From: Lachnospiraceae bacterium
Lineage (GTDB): Bacteria > Bacillota > Clostridia > Lachnospirales > Lachnospiraceae
Direction of reading: 5' to 3'
DNA: 44,314 bases
Assembly: GCA_017440575.1 (NCBI GenBank)
Contig: JAFSGY010000063.1
Span: 1-44,314, forward strand
Below the pieces are notes generated by a model. That model saw only the letters and a list, made by a program, of their open reading frames with translations, was not told the DNA's origin and did no database searches. Numbering within the stretch: position 1 is the stretch's first letter; every line of letters starts with the position of its first letter. Shown here piece after piece: positions 1 to 7,565 of this stretch. A program made the translations under genes and the position numbers.

Positions 1-1029
1 AAAAGAGTAAGTAAAGAGTCAATTTTCTCTGATTTGAATAATTTGAAAGTAGTTACTACAACTTCAGAAGAGTATGCAACATCATTAGTTTTTACAGAAG
101 ATGAAGTATTTGGTGCAATGGATGAGATGGGATATCAGGAGAAAGAAAAGGTAAAGGAATGGTATGATGGCTTTATCTTTGGTAAAACAAAGGATATTTA
201 TAATCCATGGTCGATACTGAATTATCTGGATAAAGGAAATTTTACCACATATTGGGCCAATACCAGCTCGAATAGTCTGGTGGGCAAGCTGATACGTGAG
301 GGAAACAAAAGAGTAAAGGCTGACTTTGAGAAGCTTCTGAAAGGAGAGCACTTATTTGTACCTATTGATGAGCAGATTGTCTATAATCAATTAGATGGAA
401 ATGACACAGCGATATGGAGTCTGTTGCTTGCTAGTGGATATCTTAAGGTAATTGATTATGAGAAATATGACAATGATGACATTATAGAACCGAAGTATGA
501 ATTACAATTAACCAATCATGAAGTGGAACTGATGTTTAGACAGATGGTAAAAGGATGGTTTAGAGCCACATCCGAAGACTATAACGACTTTGTTAAAGCA
601 CTTATTATCGGTGACTTGGATGCCATGAATGAATACATGAACAGAGTGGCACTTAATACGTTCAGTAGCTTCGATACTGGAAACCGACCATCAGGAATCG
701 AGCCGGAACGTTTTTATCACGGATTTGTATTAGGACTTCTTGTAGAACTGGCAGATAGATATGTTCTTACTTCAAATCGTGAAAGTGGATTTGGAAGATA
801 CGATGTCATGTTAAAGCCAAAGAACTTGAATGATATAGCATTTATTTTGGAATTCAAGGTATTCAATCCACGAAAAGACGTTACACTTGAGGAAACGGTC
901 AACGCAGCATTGACACAGATACGAGAGAAACAGTACGAAGCAGAACTTATCGCAGAAGGTATTCCAGCACAGAATATCCGAAAGTATGGATTTGGATTTG
1001 AGGGTAAGAAGGTGTTGATAGGGGAATAG
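1..1029 (+). CDS. AAA-ATPase-like / PD-(D/E)XK nuclease domain protein, 5' end missing
   Basis: The reading frame is open from base 1, so the gene enters from upstream and about 343 C-terminal residues are visible. The first visible residues (RVSKESIFSDLNNLKV) fit the end of the AAA-ATPase-like domain, and the segment with YDGFIFG and YNPWSILNYL fits its lid. The C-terminal third has the layout of the nuclease domain usually fused to it: GRYDVML followed by LEFKVF gives the D...E-x-K signature. Family members are common as many scattered paralogues in Lachnospiraceae and Bacteroidetes; their biological role is not established. The Walker A motif would lie outside the window. The two small regulators downstream make this end look like accessory DNA. 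I am sure of the family and unsure of the function. Confidence 0.8.
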   Translation, partial: KRVSKESIFSDLNNLKVVTTTSEEYATSLVFTEDEVFGAMDEMGYQEKEKVKEWYDGFIFGKTKDIYNPWSILNYLDKGNFTTYWANTSSNSLVGKLIREGNKRVKADFEKLLKGEHLFVPIDEQIVYNQLDGNDTAIWSLLLASGYLKVIDYEKYDNDDIIEPKYELQLTNHEVELMFRQMVKGWFRATSEDYNDFVKALIIGDLDAMNEYMNRVALNTFSSFDTGNRPSGIEPERFYHGFVLGLLVELADRYVLTSNRESGFGRYDVMLKPKNLNDIAFILEFKVFNPRKDVTLEETVNAALTQIREKQYEAELIAEGIPAQNIRKYGFGFEGKKVLIGE

Positions 1030-1114
1030 AGTTCTATAAAGAAATGATAGACTAAGACGATTTGGAAAGGCGTTAATTCAGAGCATGGTAATAACCTATT
1101 TTGAAAAGGAAAGG

Positions 1115-1150
1115 GCTGTCATTCAGTTATAAACTGAATGACAGCTTTCT
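1115..1150. terminator. Terminator-like hairpin after the nuclease gene
   Basis: Perfect 14-bp arms at 1115-1128 and 1132-1145 with a 3-base loop, followed by a T-rich run. It lies 86 bases past the nuclease stop codon. A near copy occurs at 1759-1793. Confidence 0.7.
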
Positions 1151-1211
1151 ATTTTTGATGATATACTGCATTTATGGTGTGAAAAGGAATTGTGAAAGAA
1201 GGGAAAACACT

Positions 1212-1523
1212 ATGATTGACATGCAAAAAACCGGGCAGCGAATAAAGGAACTTTGTGACAATCAGGGGATAACAGTAAGGCAGATTCAAGATGAATTGAA
1301 TATAGGTTCCTTTCAGTCGATATATAGCTGGTTTCATGGAAAGACGTTGCCTTCCTTAGATAATTTTTATGCTTTGTGTAAGCTGCTTCATGTATCTATG
1401 GATAGTATGATAGTAGAACAGGAAGTTTGTGATGGTGTAGTCCTACCTGTATGCTTAATAGACCATAATTTGCAGATTCTTGCAAGATTTCAAGGATATG
1501 CAAAGAAATATACTGGTATTTGA
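1212..1523 (+). CDS. Small XRE-family helix-turn-helix regulator
   Basis: A 103-residue protein that is almost entirely a Cro/C1-type DNA-binding domain: TGQRIKELCDNQGITVRQIQ, then a helix containing SIYSWFHGKTLPSLDNFYALCKLL, which matches the recognition helix and the following helices of XRE proteins. I chose the ATG at 1212 because GAAGGG precedes it at a suitable distance; an in-frame start at 1101 would place the preceding hairpin inside the gene. A short C-terminal tail (ILARFQGYAKKYTGI) has no recognised domain. The gene stands alone between two similar hairpins. Targets cannot be inferred. A truncated phage or mobile-element repressor is an alternative. Confidence 0.75.
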   Translation: MIDMQKTGQRIKELCDNQGITVRQIQDELNIGSFQSIYSWFHGKTLPSLDNFYALCKLLHVSMDSMIVEQEVCDGVVLPVCLIDHNLQILARFQGYAKKYTGI

Positions 1524-1758
1524 ATAAAAGAGGCTTTGTACGACGATATAGTAGATACACTAAAATTGACATTGAAATCATGCGCATTTTGAAAATTGAT
1601 AAGAAATAATAGGATATTATTGAAATACATTGGCAAAAAACGCTAACATTAATAGCATATTAGGTTGACATAACTATATTCGAGAAGAAAAACATGAGCG
1701 GAGCAACCACTTAAAGAAGAGACAACTGCTGATGTACAGTAATTTTTGCTAAAAACGA

Positions 1759-1797
1759 AAACTGTTATTCAGCTAGAAACTGAATAACAGTTTTTTT
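1759..1797. terminator. Bidirectional terminator-like hairpin
   Basis: Arms 1759-1772 and 1780-1793 (AAACTGTTATTCAG and its complement), a 7-base loop and a run of T on the right; the A-rich left flank makes it work in the other direction too. It lies just beyond the 3' end of the minus-strand regulator (1807-2253). Confidence 0.75.
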
Positions 1798-1806
1798 GAG
1801 AAGAAG

Positions 1807-2253
1807 TTAAACACCTTTTCGCAATCTTACTTTTTTGATTGCTTCAAATTTTTGTTGAGTGTGGCTGCGTTTTGCAGCTTTTTGACTTTTAAGTTTGATA
1901 TAATCTAAAATATCATCTTTATCTCTTTTATCTAAAAGGCGAAAGTAACTGACCAGTTCTGTTTCTTTTACAGTAAGGTTAGACTGCTTTTGGGCAGGAA
2001 TCGGTAATTCGGGAGAAGAGAGTATCTTATTATCTGACTCATTATGCATAATAAATTTTAGGAGTGAGTCTACAGGAACTTGATATAGTTCAGCCAAAAC
2101 ACAGAGTGCTTCTAAAGGAGGCTGGATTCGGCCGGTTTCATAATGAGAATAGGTCTGGCGGATGATATTAAGATGAGATGCGACAAATTCCTGAGAATAT
2201 CCTTTGTGTTTTCTTAGAACCTTCAAATAATCGCCTAGTGTGGTATCAGTCAT
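1807..2253 (-). CDS. XRE-family transcriptional regulator with C-terminal tail
   Basis: A 148-residue protein. Residues about 7-60 form a textbook XRE domain (LGDYLKVLRKHKGYSQEFVA, then RQTYSHYETGRIQPPLEAL). A linker follows, then a short charged helical region with the motif LVSYFRLLDKRDKDDILDYI, seen in many clostridial regulators of this type. The start at 2253 has a strong AGGAGG upstream on the minus strand. It is transcribed divergently from the manC operon, whose promoter lies about 110 bases away, so it could regulate that operon or itself. The inverted repeat TACTA-N4-TAGTA at 2285-2298 in the shared region is a possible operator. The family call is firm; the targets are inference. 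Confidence 0.85.
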   Translation of the reverse strand: MTDTTLGDYLKVLRKHKGYSQEFVASHLNIIRQTYSHYETGRIQPPLEALCVLAELYQVPVDSLLKFIMHNESDNKILSSPELPIPAQKQSNLTVKETELVSYFRLLDKRDKDDILDYIKLKSQKAAKRSHTQQKFEAIKKVRLRKGV

Positions 2254-2357
2254 GTATATTCCTCCTTTGGTGTGATGCCATAAGTACTATTTTTAGTATA
2301 TGAGAAACAAAAAATACAAAGGCTAATATAGATAGCATGAAAAGAAATGCTATTTAT

Positions 2358-2386
2358 TTACCTTTTCTTTATTCTGTGCTACAATA
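2358..2386 (+). promoter_or_regulatory. Probable promoter of the manC operon
   Basis: TTTACC at 2358-2363 and TACAAT at 2381-2386 are separated by 17 bases, about 44 bases before the manC start. Confidence 0.5.
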
Positions 2387-2429
2387 AAAATAATTGTGCC
2401 TATTGGTATTTCGGAGAAAGGGTAAACAG

Positions 2430-3740
2430 ATGAATATTGTATTATTATCAGGTGGTTCCGGTCAGAGAATGTGGCCGTTAAGTAATTCAATTAGATCCAA
2501 GCAGTTTATTAAGCTTTTTAAAAATGAAGCGGGTGATTATGAGTCTATGGTACAGAGAGTGTACCATCAGATTAAGTCTGTGGATGAGAATACAGAGATT
2601 ATGGTAGCAACGAGCCAATCACAGGTAAGTGCGATTCGTAATCAGTTAGGAGATCAGGTGTCTATCTGTATCGAGCCATGTAGAAGGGATACATTTCCAG
2701 CGATTGCTTTGGCAGCAGCCAAGCTTCATTACGAGAAGAGAGTCGGAAGAGAAGAGCCTGTTGTGGTGTGTCCGGTAGACCCTTATGTAGACAATTCCTA
2801 TTACGAGGCTGTGAAGCGTTTGGGTGAGCTTGCAGCAAAGGGAGAGGCGAATCTGACCTTGATGGGAATTGAGCCGGTTTATCCAAGTGAGAAATATGGC
2901 TATATTATTCCTGAAAATAATGAATTAGTCAGTGTGGTAAAGTCCTTTAAGGAAAAACCCACGGTAGAGGTAGCGCAGGAGTATCTGGAGCAAGGAGCTT
3001 TATGGAATGCAGGTGTTTTTGCATTTAAGCTTGGGTATTTAGTGGATAAGGCTCATGAGTTGATTGATTTTATTGATTATAGAGATTTGTTAGAAAAATA
3101 TGAGACAGCAACAAAGATAAGCTTTGATTACGCAGTTGTGGAAAAGGAAGATAAGATTCAGGTAATGCGTTATGCCGGAGACTGGCGTGATGTTGGAACA
3201 TGGAACATGATGGCGGAGGTAATGTCTGATCAGACTAAGGGCAACGTTGTTATGGATGATACCTGTGAAAATACCAATGTAGTAAATGAGCTGGATATTC
3301 CAATTCTTTGTATGGGCTGTAAGGAAATGGTAATTGCTGCAAGCTCTGATGGTATTTTGGTTGCAGACAAAGACCAGAGCAGTTATATGAAACCATATGT
3401 GGAGAGCATGAAGCAGGAAGCGATGTATGCGGAAAAGTCATGGGGAATCTATAATGTAATTGACGTACAGGAAGACTTTATGACGATTAAGGTTCTGCTA
3501 AATGCAGGTCATGAGATGAAGTATCACAGCCATAGCTGTCGTGATGAAGTGTGGACGGTTGTTTCCGGTACTGGTGTTGTGGTGCTTGACGGTAAGAAAC
3601 GTGATGTAGGCGTTGGTGATGTGATTCGTATTCCAAGTGGTTGTAAGCATACAATAAAGGCCGAAACAGATGTACGTTTGATTGAAGTACAGATGGGACA
3701 GGATATTGATGTCAAGGATAAGACAGTTTACTCGTTATAA
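2430..3740 (+). CDS. manC: Mannose-1-phosphate guanylyltransferase with C-terminal cupin domain
   Basis: Makes GDP-mannose from mannose-1-phosphate and GTP in the cytoplasm. The N-terminus has the nucleotidyltransferase signature LSGGSGQRMWPLSN; further on are FKEKP and WNAGVF, both typical of the family. The last about 100 residues are a cupin with HSHSCRDEVWTVVSGTG, the mannose-6-phosphate-isomerase-like domain of type II PMI-GMP enzymes, so the protein may also interconvert fructose- and mannose-6-phosphate. At 436 residues it is slightly short of the usual about 470. The ATG at 2430 follows GGAGAAAGGG; an earlier in-frame start at 2394 overlaps the promoter. It is the first gene of an operon with dapF and the two acetylation genes. 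GDP-mannose here most likely feeds an exopolysaccharide or glycan. Confidence 0.88.
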   Translation: MNIVLLSGGSGQRMWPLSNSIRSKQFIKLFKNEAGDYESMVQRVYHQIKSVDENTEIMVATSQSQVSAIRNQLGDQVSICIEPCRRDTFPAIALAAAKLHYEKRVGREEPVVVCPVDPYVDNSYYEAVKRLGELAAKGEANLTLMGIEPVYPSEKYGYIIPENNELVSVVKSFKEKPTVEVAQEYLEQGALWNAGVFAFKLGYLVDKAHELIDFIDYRDLLEKYETATKISFDYAVVEKEDKIQVMRYAGDWRDVGTWNMMAEVMSDQTKGNVVMDDTCENTNVVNELDIPILCMGCKEMVIAASSDGILVADKDQSSYMKPYVESMKQEAMYAEKSWGIYNVIDVQEDFMTIKVLLNAGHEMKYHSHSCRDEVWTVVSGTGVVVLDGKKRDVGVGDVIRIPSGCKHTIKAETDVRLIEVQMGQDIDVKDKTVYSL

Positions 3741-3762
3741 GGATATTACGGGAGGAAATAAC

Positions 3763-4602
3763 ATGAAGTTTACAAAAATGCAGGGTTGTGGAAATGACTA
3801 TGTTTATGTCAATGGATTTGTGGAGAAGCTTGATAGTGATGCAAAGCCAGACATTGTAAGAAGATTAAGTGATAGACATTTTGGTATCGGCGGAGATGGT
3901 GTGATTTTTATTAACCCGTCTGAGATTGCTGATTTTGAGATGGAGATGTTCAATGCAGACGGCAGTCGTTCACAGATGTGTGGAAATGGTATTCGATGTG
4001 TAGCAAAGTATGTGTATGATTATGGTTTGACAGATAAGACAAGCCTTACGATAGAGAGCTTTGGTGCAATTAAGTATATTGATTTGACTGTAGAAAATGG
4101 TAAGGTTTCTATGGTTAAGGTTAATATGGGAGCACCGATTCTGACGGCCAAGGATGTTCCTGTTCTTTCTGAAAATGAGCAGGTTATTGATGAAGAAATC
4201 GAGGTTGAGGGTAAGACCTATCATATGACATGCGTTTCTATGGGCAATCCACATGCTATTGTCTATGTGGATGATGTCAAGAATCTGGATATTGATAAAA
4301 TCGGGCCGTTTTTCGAAAATCATAAGCGTTTTCCAGAGCGGGTAAATACAGAGTTTGTCAGAGTGATTGACCGGAATACGGTGGAAATGCGAGTATGGGA
4401 GCGTGGAACAGGTGAGACTCTTGCCTGTGGAACGGGCTGCTGTGCCATTGCTGTAGCATGCTGTTTAAATGGGCTCACAGAAAATAAGGTAACGGTTAAG
4501 GTATTAGGCGGTGAGCTGTTATGTGAATGGGATAGAGAGGCTAATCTTGTTTATATGACAGGACCTGCGGTTACTGTGTTTGACGGTGAGATAGAGGTAT
4601 AG
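3763..4602 (+). CDS. dapF: Diaminopimelate epimerase
   Basis: Converts LL- to meso-diaminopimelate, the step that supplies meso-DAP for peptidoglycan and lysine. The protein is 279 residues, normal for the family. Both catalytic cysteines are visible: Cys73 in MCGNGIRC and Cys222 in ACGTGCCAIA, the two-base mechanism pair. GGDGVIFI near residue 46 is also conserved. The start at 3763 follows GGGAGGAAATAAC; a longer in-frame start at 3682 would overlap manC. It sits 22 bases after manC and 9 bases before the MBOAT gene, an unusual place for a lysine/cell-wall gene, but consistent with a cell-envelope operon. Confidence 0.96.
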   Translation: MKFTKMQGCGNDYVYVNGFVEKLDSDAKPDIVRRLSDRHFGIGGDGVIFINPSEIADFEMEMFNADGSRSQMCGNGIRCVAKYVYDYGLTDKTSLTIESFGAIKYIDLTVENGKVSMVKVNMGAPILTAKDVPVLSENEQVIDEEIEVEGKTYHMTCVSMGNPHAIVYVDDVKNLDIDKIGPFFENHKRFPERVNTEFVRVIDRNTVEMRVWERGTGETLACGTGCCAIAVACCLNGLTENKVTVKVLGGELLCEWDREANLVYMTGPAVTVFDGEIEV

Positions 4603-4611
4603 GAGGACATC

Positions 4612-6021
4612 ATGCTTTTTCCAAGTGAGGTATTTTTATTTGTATTTCTGCCGGTTGTACTGGTAGTTTACTATGGATTATTAAGAAAAAATGTAGCATT
4701 AAAGAACATTTTTCTGCTTATTGCAAGCCTTTTCTTTTATGCATGGGGCGAGCCGGAATATGTATTTTTGATGATTGCAACGATTTTGTTTGACTGGTTC
4801 TATGGCATTTTGCTGGACAAGGTACGAGATAAAAAGATTCCGGCAAGAATTATTATGTTTTTGATGGTTGCTACGAATCTTAGTATTTTAGGCTATTATA
4901 AATATAGTGGATTTGCGGTTTCACAGGTAAATCGTTTTCTGCATACAGAGTTTACGATTCCGCAGGTGATTCTGCCAATCGGTATTTCCTTCTTTACCTT
5001 TCAGGCTATGTCTTATGCCATTGATGTGTATAGGGGACATGGTAAGGTACAGAAGAATCCATTATATGTAGGCTTGTATGTATCTTTGTTCCCGCAGTTG
5101 ATTGCGGGACCGATTGTCCGTTATGAGACAGTTGCAGACCAGATAGAGAATAGAGTAGAGAACTGGAATGATTTTACAAGCGGCGTGACCAGATTTTGTG
5201 TCGGCCTTGCGAAAAAGGTCTTAATTTCCAATAATATGGCAATTGTGGCAGATGCAGCATTTGGCTTGATTATTAATCATGATTTTCAGGCTTCGTGGGG
5301 AATGGCTTGGCTTGGTGCGATTTCCTATACATTACAGATTTTCTTTGATTTCTCAGGATATTCTGACATGGCAATCGGTCTTGGTAAGATGTTTGGATTC
5401 CATTTTGAAGAGAACTTTAATTATCCGTATATTTCTAAAACGGTATCTGAGTTCTGGAGAAGATGGCACATGTCTTTGCAGACATGGTTCAGGGATTATG
5501 TGTATTTTCCATTAGGAGGAAGCCGTGTGTCAAAGCCGAGATTAATTTTTAATCTTTTTGTTGTATGGGCATTGACGGGTATCTGGCATGGAGCGAATTG
5601 GACCTTTATTGCGTGGGGACTTATGTATTTCGTACTGCTGACCTTTGAAAAGCTCACAGGATTATCTAAGAAAAATTACTGGTGGGGGCATATCTATACG
5701 ATGGTATTTGTGATCATTGGATGGGTTATTTTCCGTGCTATTAATCTTGGTGATGCGATTATTTATCTGAAAGCAATGTTTGGTATTGGAGCAAAGGGCT
5801 TTATGGACAAGGCTGTTTTTGCCTATATTGCACAGAATTGGGTTTACTATGTGTTTGCGCTGATTGGATGCGCACCGATTGTTCCATGGCTTGATAAGAA
5901 GCTTGAGAACAATAAGGTATGGCAGGCTGTTTATGCGGTTGGCTTAGTTGCGGCTATGGTTATTTCCGTATCCTTTATCAGCAACAATGCATACAATCCG
6001 TTTATTTATTTCAATTTCTAG
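4612..6021 (+). CDS. MBOAT-family O-acyltransferase (AlgI/DltB-like)
   Basis: A polytopic membrane protein of 469 residues with about ten hydrophobic segments. It contains GISFFTFQAMSYAIDVYRG, QLIAGPIVRY, YPYISKTVSEFWRRWHMSL and GIWHGANWTFIAWG, all hallmarks of the AlgI branch of MBOAT proteins; His326 in GIWHGANW corresponds to the essential histidine. Such proteins carry acyl groups, usually acetyl from acetyl-CoA, across the membrane for attachment to an extracytoplasmic polymer. AGGAGG overlapping the dapF stop codon serves as ribosome binding site. The downstream DHHW gene is the expected partner that places the acetyl group on the glycan. DltB is less likely because no dltA, dltC or dltD genes are adjacent. 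The exact acceptor is unknown. Confidence 0.9.
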   Translation: MLFPSEVFLFVFLPVVLVVYYGLLRKNVALKNIFLLIASLFFYAWGEPEYVFLMIATILFDWFYGILLDKVRDKKIPARIIMFLMVATNLSILGYYKYSGFAVSQVNRFLHTEFTIPQVILPIGISFFTFQAMSYAIDVYRGHGKVQKNPLYVGLYVSLFPQLIAGPIVRYETVADQIENRVENWNDFTSGVTRFCVGLAKKVLISNNMAIVADAAFGLIINHDFQASWGMAWLGAISYTLQIFFDFSGYSDMAIGLGKMFGFHFEENFNYPYISKTVSEFWRRWHMSLQTWFRDYVYFPLGGSRVSKPRLIFNLFVVWALTGIWHGANWTFIAWGLMYFVLLTFEKLTGLSKKNYWWGHIYTMVFVIIGWVIFRAINLGDAIIYLKAMFGIGAKGFMDKAVFAYIAQNWVYYVFALIGCAPIVPWLDKKLENNKVWQAVYAVGLVAAMVISVSFISNNAYNPFIYFNF

Positions 6022-6031
6022 GAAAGGATGA

Positions 6032-7174
6032 ATGACTATGAAGAATCGTGACAAATGGATAGCAATTGCATTTCTGGCGTTTATCCTTATCATACCGGCT
6101 GTAACGGTAGTGCGTGGTTTTCTTCCACAGGAGGATGTGGTCATTTCGCAAGAACAGCAGGATGCGTTATTAAATGCAAACGGAACCATGCAGGATGGAG
6201 CGCATGGAAATGCTGCAGAGGATACAGCACAGACGACTCAGCCTGCACAGCCTCAGGAGCTTCCTTGGTTTACTAAGGTACAGAATACATTAAACAGCTT
6301 TACGGAGCGTCTGTTTGGAAGAACAAAATTAATTGCGTTTAATACCGAACTTACATCATTGCTTACCGGTGGTACTTATATGGAATCAACACAGGTTCTG
6401 AAGGGAAAAAATGATTGGCTTTTCTATAAGACAGAGATGGATGGACATCCAATCTGGGATTACATGGGAATCAATCATTTTACCGAAGAAGAGCTGGCAA
6501 CAATGGCAGCGAATCTGACACAGATGCGTGATTATTTTGAAAACGAAAGAGGCATTGATTTTTATATTACAGCACTTCCGAATAAAGAAGTTATTTATGA
6601 AGAAAATATGCCGGATACCATTGCAAGAGTCAATGAGGTATCAAGATCTGAGCAGGTTGCAGAGTATATGTGGGAAAATACAGACTTGGTATATATTTAT
6701 CCAAAGCAACAGTTAATTGATGCAAAGGAGAAATACCAGACATATTATTCTACAGATACGCATTGGAATCAATTAGGAGCATTTATTGGTTTGCAGGAAA
6801 TTTTTAAGGAAGCTTATGGAACACATGCGGATCTTGATTCTGTATCCTTCCGTGTAGATACTGAGACTTTTGCAGGTGACCTGGCAACCATAGCAGGCGT
6901 TACCGAAGATTACAGTCAGGATACGTACTTTGTATTCGAACAAGAATCAGCCGACCCGGCTCAGTACCGCGACGAGGTATGTTTTGTAGTAGGTGACTCC
7001 TTCTCCGGTTTCCTTTCTACGATTGCGAAGGGTTACTATAAAGAGGTTCATTGGATTTATACCAAAGATTTTACGATGGATAAGGTGGATGAATTACAGC
7101 CGGATGTTATTATTTGGGAGACGGTAGAGCGCTATATGGAGACGTTCTTGAATGAGAATCTGTTAGTGAAGTAA
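6032..7174 (+). CDS. DHHW/AlgX-like extracytoplasmic O-acetyltransferase partner
   Basis: A 380-residue protein with one N-terminal membrane segment (IAIAFLAFILIIPAVTVVRG), a Gln/Thr-rich linker and an SGNH-like domain. The catalytic set is visible: Asp242 and His244 in STDTHWNQLGAF, and Ser323 in VVGDSFSGF (numbering from 6032). That arrangement matches the DHHW family and the acetyltransferase domains of AlgJ and AlgX, which transfer acetyl groups to a polysaccharide outside the membrane. The ATG at 6032 is only 4 bases from GGAAAGG and the one at 6038 is 10 bases away, so either may be used. It is the last gene of the manC-dapF-MBOAT operon and is followed by a terminator. Confidence 0.85.
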   Translation: MTMKNRDKWIAIAFLAFILIIPAVTVVRGFLPQEDVVISQEQQDALLNANGTMQDGAHGNAAEDTAQTTQPAQPQELPWFTKVQNTLNSFTERLFGRTKLIAFNTELTSLLTGGTYMESTQVLKGKNDWLFYKTEMDGHPIWDYMGINHFTEEELATMAANLTQMRDYFENERGIDFYITALPNKEVIYEENMPDTIARVNEVSRSEQVAEYMWENTDLVYIYPKQQLIDAKEKYQTYYSTDTHWNQLGAFIGLQEIFKEAYGTHADLDSVSFRVDTETFAGDLATIAGVTEDYSQDTYFVFEQESADPAQYRDEVCFVVGDSFSGFLSTIAKGYYKEVHWIYTKDFTMDKVDELQPDVIIWETVERYMETFLNENLLVK

Positions 7175-7184
7175 GAGAGGAAAG

Positions 7185-7220
7185 AAAAGAGTTCTGTTTG
7201 GAATAGCAGAGCTCTTTTTT
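7185..7220 (+). terminator. Rho-independent terminator of the manC operon
   Basis: 12-bp arms at 7185-7196 and 7207-7218 with one G-U pair, a 10-base loop and a T run. Confidence 0.85.
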
Positions 7221-7249
7221 GAAATAAATATTTGGCGTGGGAGGTATAT

Positions 7250-7534
7250 ATGATAAACGATGAAATCATGGATTATATAGGTATTCTTGCAAAGCTGGAG
7301 CTTTCCGCTGAGGAGAAGGAGTCGACCAAAAAAGACATGGAAAGAATGCTTGCTTATTTTGATAAGTTAAATGAGCTGGATACGACAGGAATAGAGCCGG
7401 TTTCACACATTACAAAGGTTCAGAATGTATTTCGTGAAGATATGGTAACCAAGGGTGATGAACATGAAAAAACACTGCAAAATGCACCGAGAGAGAAGGA
7501 CAATATGTTTATGGTGCCAAAGATTTTTGGTTAA
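7250..7534 (+). CDS. gatC: Asp-tRNA(Asn)/Glu-tRNA(Gln) amidotransferase subunit C
   Basis: A 94-residue protein with the GatC pattern: a helical start (DYIGILAKLELSAEEKE), the central LDTTGIEPVSHI, and an ending of the form APREKDNMFMVPKIFG. GatC wraps around GatA and stabilises the A-B interface of the transamidosome that makes Gln-tRNA(Gln) and Asn-tRNA(Asn). I chose the ATG at 7250, preceded by GGGAGG; the in-frame TTG at 7232 lies upstream of that site. It heads the gatCAB operon. No convincing promoter is seen in the short gap after the upstream terminator. Confidence 0.95.
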   Translation: MINDEIMDYIGILAKLELSAEEKESTKKDMERMLAYFDKLNELDTTGIEPVSHITKVQNVFREDMVTKGDEHEKTLQNAPREKDNMFMVPKIFG

Positions 7535-7565
7535 TTTTCTGAAAGGTAGAAAGGAATGGAGATAA

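Noticed and set aside
1663-1695. TTGACA in the gap between the two XRE genes
   Set aside because: No -10 element at suitable spacing and no gene downstream on that strand.
1-2253. Insertion sequence or prophage remnant at the left end
   Set aside because: No transposase, integrase or terminal repeats are visible; only the gene types and repeated hairpins hint at accessory DNA.
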